64,000 bases of DNA from VYFG01 sp965203365 (GTDB taxonomy: Bacteria; Pseudomonadota; Gammaproteobacteria; Arenicellales; Poriferihabitantaceae): the NCBI GenBank assembly GCA_965203365.1, contig OZ241878.1:62001-126000 (forward strand), given 5' to 3'. The notes beneath the pieces were generated by a model. The model saw nothing but the letters and a program-made list of their open reading frames with translations. It made no database searches and was not told where the DNA came from. Of the stretch, positions 8,809 through 16,469 are shown one piece after another. The translations under genes were made by a program, and so were the position numbers. Position 1 is the stretch's first letter. The number at the start of each line of letters is the position of its first letter.

Positions 8809-8975
8809 AGATGATTTCGTCGCTATCCGCGCCAATCAATTCGCCAATTGTCGCGGCCGCCGCTTCCACCGACTGCGATGATTTCCACCCAAGCACATGA
8901 TCTGCAGAATGTGGGTTCCCGAACGTCTCCACGAAGAACGGCGACATTTTCGTAAATACGCGTGAATCGACTCGG
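8809..8975 (-). pseudogene. Cysteine desulfurase, 5' part beyond the IS30 element
   Basis: The frame reads VDSRVFTKMSPFFVETFGNP and then HSADHVLGWKSSQSVEAAAA up to DEII, the N-terminal segment of IscS/NifS enzymes. It joins exactly to FTSGATEANN on the far side of the IS (7445). The first dozen residues expected in the family (the YLDxNATTP segment) are missing. Homology stops at about 8975, where tRNA-Arg-like sequence begins 18 bases further on. So the gene was cut at its 5' end by a second event, separate from the IS insertion. Confidence 0.75.
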
Positions 8976-8992
8976 AAAAGCCATTAAGCCAG

Positions 8993-9030
8993 CTCCGAAG
9001 GCAGAGGTCAGAGGTTCGAATCCTGTCGGA
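8993..9030 (+). repeat. 3' half of a tRNA-Arg(CCG) gene; candidate attachment site
   Basis: From the anticodon loop onward the sequence follows bacterial tRNA-Arg(CCG). It has the loop CTCCGAA with anticodon CCG (8995-8997), the 3' anticodon strand GGCAG, variable loop AGGTC and the T-arm AGAGG-TTCGAAT-CCTGT. It then diverges in the acceptor (CGGATTC and no CCA). No matching 5' half lies upstream: the bases before 8993 do not pair to make D or anticodon stems. A 3' tRNA fragment beginning at the anticodon loop is the classic scar of tyrosine-recombinase integration. One G-G mismatch in the T-stem shows decay. It marks an edge of the left-hand element. Confidence 0.6.
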
Positions 9031-9037
9031 TTCTCAA

Positions 9038-9618
9038 AATATCTCAATAAATACAATTATTTATCGATTTGACTTGTTTTTTTCGACTAGCCTTGCTGGT
9101 GTGCACGGAAGCAATACGGAAGCAGAATTTTTTCAAAGTGGTGCATTTCCGGCCAAGGCTTTAATGCTTGTTTGCAGCAGCGGTTGGTTTGAACATGCAC
9201 CTCGCCGCACCTTGGAGTCGGCAAATCGAATGTCCGCTACGCGCCTTTATGTCAAACAGACAGCATGGCTCAGCACGGCCCCGGCACTTCTGTTCGCTCA
9301 CTTTGCTCAAAGCCTGCATCCCGCGGGCAGCCGAAGGCAAAACAAGGGACCGGAGCATATGTGGAGGATCTCGGAGACGGAGAATTTTGAAGGGTGAAGC
9401 CCGTCCGCGAGGAGCAGCGAAGAGGCGGGGAAAATTCTTTGGACGAAGCGATTGCGGTCAGCCCGGCAAAGGTCTCGTCTCACCAAAGACAGGCAGGGAG
9501 AGAATGTGCCGCCTTCGAAGGGGCCGGGCTAGGCTGGCGGTTTTGTGTCCTCTGACTTAAGAGGCCGAAATCCATGCCAGCTTGAACGCGTTCAATGCAG
9601 GCGGTCTGTCAGCGCCGC
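9038..9618. other. Gene-free stretch right of the tRNA-like site
   Basis: Open frames at 9074-9397 and 9168-9560 on the plus strand overlap each other, lack homology to anything I recognise and have no convincing ribosome sites. I see no gene here. Confidence 0.5.
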
Positions 9619-10127
9619 TCATGCCATCCCGAACGAGGCCTTCAGGGCAACCAGACTCGTATAGAGCCGGAGAGGCTCGGCAGGACCGGGCGCAAAGCCA
9701 TGATGCCGGTAGAAGGCGGTGGCTGTCTCTTCCATCGCTTCGACCATAAGAAAGGCCGCAGCGATCTCGGAGCGCATCGCCCGCATGGCTGCATCGGCGA
9801 TCAGGGCCGACCCCAGCCTCCGCCTTTGGAACCGCCGGTCAATAGCCAGCTGTCCAAGCCGAATAGCCGGAACGACCGGATAGCGGGGCAGCTTCTTGCG
9901 GGCGGCTCGTCTAGGTCTGCAAGATGGATGTGACAGGCCGACAGCGTGTAGAAACCGGCGACGATCCCGGTGCCCGTCTTGATTGCCAGGCAACACGTGG
10001 CGACATTGCGGTGCTGATCCTGTTCGGCTTGCTTTGCAAGATAGGCGTCGAGTTCCACCGAGCCACTGTTAAAGCCGTCGCGATCCTGTGTGCCGAGCGG
10101 CTCAATCGTGAATGGCGGCGTTGGCAC
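9619..10127 (-). pseudogene. TacT-like GNAT toxin with a frameshift
   Basis: This is a GNAT acetyltransferase of the DUF1778-linked toxin group, whose studied members acetylate aminoacyl-tRNA. The first frame, from 10127 (MPTPPFTIEPLGTQDRDGFN), covers the N-terminal half to about IHLADLDEPPAR. The second frame carries KLPRYPVVPAIRLGQLAIDR, with RRFQRRRLGSALIADA as the acetyl-CoA loop, and FYRHHGFAPGP near the end. The shift lies near 9905. The acetyl-CoA pyrophosphate loop reads RRRLGS where the family has Q/RxxGxG/A. The antitoxin gene sits 6 bases upstream. A dead toxin with a live antitoxin is harmless to the cell and a common end state. A sequencing indel is the alternative. Confidence 0.75.
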
Positions 10128-10133
10128 CGGAAG

Positions 10134-10415
10134 TCAGCTCTTTGCGATCAGAGCGTCATGGCGCTCCTTGGCCTTGTGCATGGCCGGGATCGGCTTGGCA
10201 TCTGCCAGCAAATCGGCAACAAAGGCCGAACTCTCTGCGCTCAGCCGGATGGCTTCAGCCTGTTCAAGCGTCTGGTGCGCGGCGGCGCTCGCCGCCGCCA
10301 CCATGAAATCGGTGATGCTGTGTCCCTCGATCTCGGCGGCACGCTTCAGCACCGCACCCACCTCTGGTGCGATGCGTGCTTCCAGCCTTATCTTCTTTTT
10401 CATCGGGGTTGTCAT
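10134..10415 (-). CDS. tacA: DUF1778 (TacA-like) antitoxin
   Basis: This 93-residue ribbon-helix-helix protein belongs to the DUF1778 family. The beta-strand and first helix read KIRLEARIAPEVGAVLKRAA, followed by GHSITDFMVAAASAAA. The C-terminal tail (LSAESSAFVADLLADAKPIP) is the part known to block the GNAT toxin's active site. The start at 10415 has AAGGAG about 7 bases upstream. It lies just before the broken GNAT toxin, the standard TacA-TacT order. It could still act as a repressor of its own promoter or neutralise a related toxin elsewhere. Confidence 0.88.
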   Translation of the reverse strand: MTTPMKKKIRLEARIAPEVGAVLKRAAEIEGHSITDFMVAAASAAAHQTLEQAEAIRLSAESSAFVADLLADAKPIPAMHKAKERHDALIAKS

Positions 10416-10760
10416 AGCAAGTCTCCTTAAGTGAGAACATACTACAGTCCAGCCTCTATCCCTACCTTCAACTTTGTTGCAATAGCGGTTTCGACCACTC
10501 TCGTGGTCTCTCGCGACTCGGACTTCTGGGTCTGCGTGCCGTCGGTCGGGGCCCTGTCGAGCTCGCCGGCGCCGTGCACGACCTTAACGAGCGGCCTGCA
10601 TTGAGATCCCGTCTTTCATGACAAGCCCTGTAATAGGTTGCTTTTCAACTGGAGGTACATTTGACCCAACGGTCAGGTAGCAAGAGCGTACCTGGGATCA
10701 CTCCTCCGACCCATGAAGCATGATTTGGGGCATGCTATGATGGAAAGGATGTACTGCGAG
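10416..10760. other. Gene-free stretch upstream of tacA
   Basis: It holds the tacA ribosome site and presumably its promoter. Beyond that I see no gene. It is the transition between the island-like left part and the backbone-like right part. Confidence 0.4.
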
Positions 10761-10761
10761 G

Positions 10762-10983
10762 AAACATGACCATGAACCGGCTGACACGAACGTTCGAGGC
10801 AGCCTCTTCCGGAATCTCCGAACTTCGGATGGGTACTATGTGGACAAGACTGCTTATAACCATAAAGTTGAGCCAGGAAGGACGATACTGGGCTTGTCCG
10901 GTCCGCGCTGTTTCGGCAAGTCTCTGCTGGTGGATACGCTGCAAGCACGGTTTAATGGCAGTCCCCTCTTTGACATCCGATGA
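10762..10983 (+). pseudogene. 5' fragment of an AAA-ATPase/PD-(D/E)XK nuclease gene
   Basis: One frame reads GSLFRNLRTSDGYYVDKTAY, then GLSGPRCFGKSLLVDTLQAR, and ends in a TGA at 10981. This is the N-terminus of the same family as the intact gene at 53395-54975 (SSFRNLRTSDCYYVDKTNHL and SRPRRFGKTLLVDTL), including the Walker A lysine. Only about 70 of some 520 residues remain. The phytoene/squalene synthase gene follows 71 bases downstream. Confidence 0.75.
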
Positions 10984-11054
10984 CTCCCTTAACTGCCACA
11001 TCTTTGCCCCTTAGGGTGAGTCGTCACTCCAAACATCCCTTGAGGTGTCGAACG

Positions 11055-12098
11055 ATGGAAATGAACCAGCAAGCAAGACACGACCTTCGGTATCAGATGG
11101 GCATTCTGGATGGGGTTTCACGTTCTTTTGCCTTTACCATCCCACAGTTGCCGGATTCTCTGGAGATTACGGTTGGGAATGCCTATCTTCTTTGCCGGAT
11201 CGTCGACACGATCGAAGATGAGCCGACATTAACCGTACAGCAAAAGGATCATTTCAACCAACGCTTTGTCGAGGTCATTGGCGGGCGGGAAGACCCGGTG
11301 GTATTCGCCCATGATCTAAGAGCGCAGCTTTCGTATGAGACAACCGGTCATGAACGTGACCTCATCGCAAATACTGTCCGCATCATCCGAATCACCAACA
11401 GACTTTCGAGTGAACAACGTCAATCAGTGCAACGTTGCATCGGGATAATGACCCAGGGAATGGTGCAATTTCAGCGTAGGGCAAGTCTTGACGGGTTGCG
11501 TGATCTGGCACATCTGGACCGATATTGCTACGCTGTGGCTGGAGTCGTCGGCGAAATGTTGACAGAGTTTTTCTGTGACTATTCTGATGAAATCAATTCC
11601 GAACGTCACCAGTTGTATTCACTCGCGACATCATTCGGTCAGGGGTTGCAGATGACCAACATCCTGAAAGATATCTGGGAAGATCATAGTCGAGGAGTCT
11701 GCTGGTTGCCGAGGGATATCTTTGATGCAAAGGGGTTCCCCGTCGGGTCACTATCCACGGGAAAAACGGAACCAGAATTCGTCAGGGGGTTGAGTGAGTT
11801 GGTGGCGATATCAGTCCATCATCTGAAACGGGCGCTGTGGTATGTTCTTCTGATTCCGCCACACGAAACCGGGATTCGTCGTTTTTGCCTATGGTCGATG
11901 ACCATGGCCATTCTGACATTACGTCGAATTTACCGGTATCCCGATTACAAGAGCGGTCAGGAGGTGAAAATTTCAAGAAATGCGGCCAAAACAGGCTTGT
12001 TCGTTACGAACGTCTTGTCGAAATCCAACCCCGGTTTGGAATGGTTGTTTTCCAAGCTCACCATGGGGCTGCCCAGCCAAAGTGTTCAGACTCACTAA
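11055..12098 (+). CDS. Squalene/phytoene synthase family enzyme (squalene synthase-like)
   Basis: This 347-residue trans-isoprenyl diphosphate synthase would join two prenyl diphosphates head to head, probably farnesyl diphosphate to squalene. The two Asp-rich motifs that bind the diphosphates through Mg are clear: DTIEDE (about residue 57) and NILKDIWED (about residue 205). The segment YCYAVAGVVGEMLTEFF between them matches squalene synthases better than phytoene synthases. The start at 11055 (MEMNQQARHDLRY) has GAGGTG some ten bases upstream; an open frame before it is not family-like. No hopanoid or carotenoid genes lie nearby, so the product's use is open. No C-terminal membrane anchor is evident. 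Confidence 0.85.
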   Translation: MEMNQQARHDLRYQMGILDGVSRSFAFTIPQLPDSLEITVGNAYLLCRIVDTIEDEPTLTVQQKDHFNQRFVEVIGGREDPVVFAHDLRAQLSYETTGHERDLIANTVRIIRITNRLSSEQRQSVQRCIGIMTQGMVQFQRRASLDGLRDLAHLDRYCYAVAGVVGEMLTEFFCDYSDEINSERHQLYSLATSFGQGLQMTNILKDIWEDHSRGVCWLPRDIFDAKGFPVGSLSTGKTEPEFVRGLSELVAISVHHLKRALWYVLLIPPHETGIRRFCLWSMTMAILTLRRIYRYPDYKSGQEVKISRNAAKTGLFVTNVLSKSNPGLEWLFSKLTMGLPSQSVQTH

Positions 12099-12357
12099 GA
12101 TTTTTGCCACCATCTATTTGAAACGGTCTCCATTTCCCAAGTCCATATTCTCGACTTCCACGGTATGACAGTGATGGCCACCGCAAGGTTGCTGTATGCC
12201 CTCTTTCTGGTCTGATTAACTTGTCGAGACCAATGGCTGCCCGGTTCAGTGAAGTACGATAAATGGAGTGCGATGCAGTGACAAAAAGCCTCGATTTCAG
12301 TGAGTGAAAGAGTGTTGGATGAGCGAAACCCACCTTGGAAACACTTTGTGGAACGAG

Positions 12358-13746
12358 TCACCTATCCGAGATTCCAATGACCTTTCCCGGGTTCAGGATG
12401 TTCTTGGGGTCCAGCAGGCTTTTGAATTGTTGCATCAACCGGTATCGGGTCGGTGAGGCCAGATCCCGCAGTGCCTGGCACTTGTCAATGCCGATACCGT
12501 GTTCGGCGGAAAACGATCCGCCCATTTCGGCAAGACCGCTGTAGACTGCTTTGTCCACCGACGCTTTCCGGGTGGGGGCCGGTTGGCCGGAAGTGATGGT
12601 CGCATGGATGTTTCCGTCGGCGAGATGGGCAATCAGAAAAACCCTCAGATCCGGGGAGATGTCGTGGAGACGCCCCCGAAGCCCGTCGACATAATCCGCC
12701 AGATGGTCCAGCGGGACGGACACATCATACCAGAAACCATGGGGCCAGACGGTGTCCACCACAAAGCTGTCTTCACGAATACGCCACATTTCGTTTCGTT
12801 GTCGCTCATTCGTGGCCACCACGATGTCCGACACCGTGCCGGACCCATACAGGGCGGACAAGGATTGTTCCACGGCATCGACCCGGGAAGGCGATTCCGA
12901 TGCGAACTCGAACAACCCCAGCAACTGACCCGACCCCGGCTGGAGTGTCACCGGCAGGTTGATCGACAACCCGTCGGTGACGGTGATGACATAATCTGAC
13001 CACATGGCTTCTGCCGACAACAACCGCACATCGGCGTCTTGGCGCAAGGCGGCATAACTGGCCACGGCACAGGACACATCCGGACAGACGGCCAGTGCCG
13101 TCATGCGGTTCGGGTCTTGGGGCAGAAGAGACAACGACAGGCGTGTGATCACGCCCAAGGTGCCTTCAGAGCCAATGAATAGTTGTCCGATGTCCAGACC
13201 TTCATTGGCCTTGGTGACGCGACGAAGATGGGTATAGACCGTGCCATCGGCGAGCACCGCCTCCAGACCGAGAATCCGGTGGCGCATCATTCCGTTTCGA
13301 TGGGCCTCGATTCCGCCAGCATTGGTGGCCGCCATCCCGCCCAAAGTGGCGGAGTCCCGAGCGGCCAGGTCAATTCCAGTGGTCAGCCCGTGGGTTCTGG
13401 CGGCGGATTCCAGGGCGGCTAGTGTCACCCCACATTCCACGATAGCCGTCCCGCTCAGCGGATGGATCGATTCGATGCGATTCATTTGGCCGGTATCCAG
13501 GATGAGCTGTCCTGCGGTCGAGACCGCCCCGCCGGAAAGACCGGTCCTCCCCCCCTGAGTGACCACGGGGATGAGGCCTTGACTGCACAGGGCCAACAAT
13601 TCGCTGACGTCTGCCACACTGTTGGGCAATGCCATCAGATCGGCACCCAGGTTTTGCGGATGAAATCCCGGATGCCGATGGGTCATCTCATTCTGGGTGC
13701 GGAATGTGATCCGGGGCAGCCTGTCCGGTAATTGTTCCAGTGACAT
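12358..13746 (-). CDS. FAD-binding oxidoreductase (GlcD/D-2-hydroxyacid dehydrogenase type)
   Basis: This protein of about 462 residues belongs to the VAO/GlcD flavoenzymes that oxidise D-2-hydroxy acids such as D-lactate, glycolate or D-2-hydroxyglutarate. FAD-binding elements are PVVTQGGRTGLSGGA (PP-loop), RDSATLGGMAATNAGG and GSEGTLGVIT. The C-terminal cap has HLADGNIHATI and FSAEHGIGIDKCQAL, the His-rich substrate/metal site. The start is uncertain: 13746 (MSLEQLPDRLP) fits the family, and 13767 or 13794 are in-frame alternatives. It is the last gene of the glycerol-type operon, about 50 bases after glpK. It may handle a hydroxyacid made from the same substrate. Confidence 0.83.
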   Translation of the reverse strand: MSLEQLPDRLPRITFRTQNEMTHRHPGFHPQNLGADLMALPNSVADVSELLALCSQGLIPVVTQGGRTGLSGGAVSTAGQLILDTGQMNRIESIHPLSGTAIVECGVTLAALESAARTHGLTTGIDLAARDSATLGGMAATNAGGIEAHRNGMMRHRILGLEAVLADGTVYTHLRRVTKANEGLDIGQLFIGSEGTLGVITRLSLSLLPQDPNRMTALAVCPDVSCAVASYAALRQDADVRLLSAEAMWSDYVITVTDGLSINLPVTLQPGSGQLLGLFEFASESPSRVDAVEQSLSALYGSGTVSDIVVATNERQRNEMWRIREDSFVVDTVWPHGFWYDVSVPLDHLADYVDGLRGRLHDISPDLRVFLIAHLADGNIHATITSGQPAPTRKASVDKAVYSGLAEMGGSFSAEHGIGIDKCQALRDLASPTRYRLMQQFKSLLDPKNILNPGKVIGISDR

Positions 13747-13795
13747 TGTTCTATCGGATAAGCGCATTGTTCCCGTGTGGCAACATTTGATCATC

Positions 13796-15220
13796 CTACG
13801 GCGAGGATTTCCATTGCCGGGTCTTAGCGACGGCCTCGGTGAACTTCGCTGTCCAATCTTCATGAGATGTCGAGGGCGAATAGGTCTGGACGGGCGATGG
13901 ACCTTCCGTGACCACCCCGAGTTCGGCGCCAGCCAACTGGGCCGTCCCGAGAGCCGTGATTTCCGAAAATGAATTGACCGTGACCCGTCGGCCAAGCGCA
14001 TCCGACAGGAATTGACAAAAATAGGGATTGACGGAAAGCCCCCCATCAATGGAAATCTCGTCATCGACTCGGGTGAACCGTGACATGGCGCGGATGACCT
14101 CCGCAGTGCGCAAGGCAATCCCTTCGAGCACGGCCTGCATCATGTCTTGGCGGTCGGTATCCAGGGAGAGTCCGATCCACATCCCGGCAGCATCCCGGTC
14201 CCAGTGCGGGCAGCCCAGTCCGGACAATGCTGGAACGAAAACCAGATCGCGCATGATGGCGGCCGGCTTGACGAATGCGTTCAGTGAAGAGTAACCGTCA
14301 AACAGCTTCAGCCCCCGAGCCCATTCGATCGCCGACCCGGCACAATAGACCCCCCCATCCAGAGCATATACTGCCGCATGGTCGGCCTGTTGCCAGGCCA
14401 CGGTCGGGAGCAGTCCTTGGTCAGGTGATCGAAGGACCTTGTCCCCGGTGACCATCAAGGCGAAGGCCCCGGTCCCGAAAGTGATCTTGACGTCACCGGA
14501 TTGACGACATCCGTGGCCGTACAGCGAGGCCTGCTGGTCCACCACGATGGCGGTGATCGGAATCCCGCGGCGGCTGGCCACGGTCCCCAGGACTCCGGTG
14601 GTGGGGACGATGTCCGGGAGTGCCTCCATGGGGACACCAAACAGGTCACAGAGTGTCTGGTCCCATTGGCCGGTCTGAAGGTTCATCAGCGATGTGCGCG
14701 AGGCGGTGGTGATATCGGTCTTGAATTCACCCGTCAGTCGATCCAGAAAAAACGCATCGGTGGTCCCGAGCTTCAGTTTTCCCTTTTTCCATAAGTCCGC
14801 CGCTTCGGGGATATGATGCAGGATCCAGGCCAGTTTGCTGGCGGAGAAATACGAATCAAGGGGCAATCCGGCCCGTTCCATGATGTCGTCTTCCACCCCG
14901 TCCTGTTTCATCTGCTCGACCCGGTCGCGAGTACGATGGTCCTGCCAGACAATGACTGGCGAGATCGGCTCGCGGGTATCCGCATGCCAGGCCAGACAGC
15001 TCTCGCCTTGATTGGCGATGCCTAGGGCCGTGACATCGGTCACCGAGTCGAGCGCCTTTTCCACATGGCACATCAGTTCCATCGGGTCGTGTTCCACCCA
15101 CCCGGACCGAGGATAGTGTGGCTGGTGACGATGCACCGACGTGATCGCCGCGTTGCCTTCAGGTCCAACTGCCAAGGCCCGCGTGCTGGTCGTCCCTTGG
15201 TCGATGGCAAGTATCGTCAT
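13796..15220 (-). CDS. glpK: Glycerol kinase (FGGY family)
   Basis: This 474-residue FGGY kinase transfers phosphate from ATP to glycerol to give sn-glycerol 3-phosphate. It opens MTILAIDQGTTSTRALA, the phosphate-1 motif of GlpK. WVEHDPMEL and IVWQDHRTRD follow the GlpK pattern, and the C-terminal ISIDGGLSVNPYFCQFL is the family signature. The start at 15220 is set by that N-terminus. It lies 7 bases after the oxidoreductase gene in the same operon. It is a little shorter than E. coli GlpK (502). The FIV-binding and tetramer elements cannot be judged, and a related polyol kinase remains possible. Confidence 0.85.
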   Translation of the reverse strand: MTILAIDQGTTSTRALAVGPEGNAAITSVHRHQPHYPRSGWVEHDPMELMCHVEKALDSVTDVTALGIANQGESCLAWHADTREPISPVIVWQDHRTRDRVEQMKQDGVEDDIMERAGLPLDSYFSASKLAWILHHIPEAADLWKKGKLKLGTTDAFFLDRLTGEFKTDITTASRTSLMNLQTGQWDQTLCDLFGVPMEALPDIVPTTGVLGTVASRRGIPITAIVVDQQASLYGHGCRQSGDVKITFGTGAFALMVTGDKVLRSPDQGLLPTVAWQQADHAAVYALDGGVYCAGSAIEWARGLKLFDGYSSLNAFVKPAAIMRDLVFVPALSGLGCPHWDRDAAGMWIGLSLDTDRQDMMQAVLEGIALRTAEVIRAMSRFTRVDDEISIDGGLSVNPYFCQFLSDALGRRVTVNSFSEITALGTAQLAGAELGVVTEGPSPVQTYSPSTSHEDWTAKFTEAVAKTRQWKSSP

Positions 15221-15227
15221 GGTGTGG

Positions 15228-16469
15228 TCAGGCTGTTTCGAAAGACAGTCGGACGATGGCCGGCTGTGAGGCGAGCACATGATGTGGAACCGACAAGATC
15301 ACCTGCTTTTCAGGCCGGGCTCGGATCGGTTTTGCCCAGACCAGATCATCGTCCGCCCACAGGGACAGGGTGCCTTCCGCGTCATCGGAAAATCGCACCT
15401 TCACCGGGACATTCCTGGCCGATCGGTGATCGAGAATCAGCCTTTGGGGGGTGATGTAACGAATGACGGAGGCGGTTGACTGGATCATGGTGCCCCCATG
15501 CGAGGTGGGCAGGTCGTCCACCAGGGAACGGGCGATATGATGCGCCGTTATCACACCTTCGCGCCAACAACGGCCGGAAGAATCCGCCGGATGCAGCATA
15601 TTGCCGGCGGCAAAAAAATCGGAATCCGAGCACCGGCCATATTGATCGGTCACCGGGATGCCGAACCCCGGATGGATGTCAAGGTGTCCCATGCGGGCCA
15701 GAGCGGATTCGGAGACAAACTGTCCAGAGAACACGACACCGTCGCAGAGGATGGATTCCATCGGACCTTGCCCGCTTCGGACCATGACACTGCTGACTCG
15801 ATCCTGACCCTGGATGCTAGCCAGTTCCGTATTCATCAGTACACGGACACCCTGCAGTTGGGGCCACCAGGTGGCCGGTCGCCAGACGGTTGGTCGTCGA
15901 CCAGCTTCTACCATGGCCACCGGACGAATCCCCGCCTGTCGACAAGTCAGCAAGGCCGAAAAAGAGACCAGCTTCGTGCCGACAATGATCGGACGGAAGA
16001 AGGGAATGCGGGATTTCAGGTACACCATCGACTGCAATGCGCCGGTATTCAGCACCCCCATTGGTCGAGTACCGGACACCATGCGGGCCGATCGGGGGGT
16101 CTCGCGCGTGCCCGTCGCCAACAGTACCCGCTTGGCCTCAATATGCAGTAATCCTTGGGGAGTCGACACCCTCAGGGCAGGGCCGCGCTCAATGCCAATG
16201 GCGGTGGCTCGGGTACGAATATCCACCCCCACGGCTTCGGCCGCTTGCTGAAGCCGCGTGGCGTATTGCGGACCTTTGAGAACCCGATGAAATTCCTGCC
16301 ATCCGAAGGGGGGGTGTCCACAATGGCGAGGAATGCCGCCGACCATGGCTTCCCGCTCAATCACCACAATGTGTCCGACGCCCACCTGTCGCAGCCGGGT
16401 CGCGGCCCCGAGACTGGCGGGTCCACCCCCCACAATGGCCACATCACATCGTAACCTCGGCGTATTCAT
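15228..16469 (-). CDS. NAD(P)/FAD-dependent oxidoreductase (GlpB/HcnB-like)
   Basis: This 413-residue pyridine-nucleotide-disulfide-type flavoprotein has a Rossmann FAD motif at the N-terminus (VAIVGGGPASLGAATRL). A characteristic loop follows (GIPRHCGHPPFGW), then ATGTRETPRSARMVSG and, near residue 290, SDSDFFAAGNMLHPADSSGR, which contacts FAD. The last 80 residues form a beta-rich extension. It overlaps the GlpA-like gene by 4 bases (ATGA), so the two are probably subunits of one membrane-linked dehydrogenase. The arrangement resembles GlpA-GlpB or the HcnB-type subunit of amine and opine dehydrogenases. The electron acceptor is unknown. Confidence 0.8.
   Translation of the reverse strand: MNTPRLRCDVAIVGGGPASLGAATRLRQVGVGHIVVIEREAMVGGIPRHCGHPPFGWQEFHRVLKGPQYATRLQQAAEAVGVDIRTRATAIGIERGPALRVSTPQGLLHIEAKRVLLATGTRETPRSARMVSGTRPMGVLNTGALQSMVYLKSRIPFFRPIIVGTKLVSFSALLTCRQAGIRPVAMVEAGRRPTVWRPATWWPQLQGVRVLMNTELASIQGQDRVSSVMVRSGQGPMESILCDGVVFSGQFVSESALARMGHLDIHPGFGIPVTDQYGRCSDSDFFAAGNMLHPADSSGRCWREGVITAHHIARSLVDDLPTSHGGTMIQSTASVIRYITPQRLILDHRSARNVPVKVRFSDDAEGTLSLWADDDLVWAKPIRARPEKQVILSVPHHVLASQPAIVRLSFETA

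Noticed and set aside
6482..8975. Naming the desulfurase dndA and inferring DNA phosphorothioation.
   Set aside because: The sequence type allows it, but no dndBCDE or equivalent gene is present.
8823..9056. A 77-residue minus-strand frame with ENPTGFEPLTSAFGAG.
   Set aside because: This is the well-known spurious translation of tRNA 3' ends; it is antisense to the tRNA-Arg-like fragment and to the desulfurase remnant frame.
9074..9560. Overlapping frames of 107 and 130 residues right of the tRNA-like site.
   Set aside because: There is no homology and no initiation signal, and the frames contradict each other.
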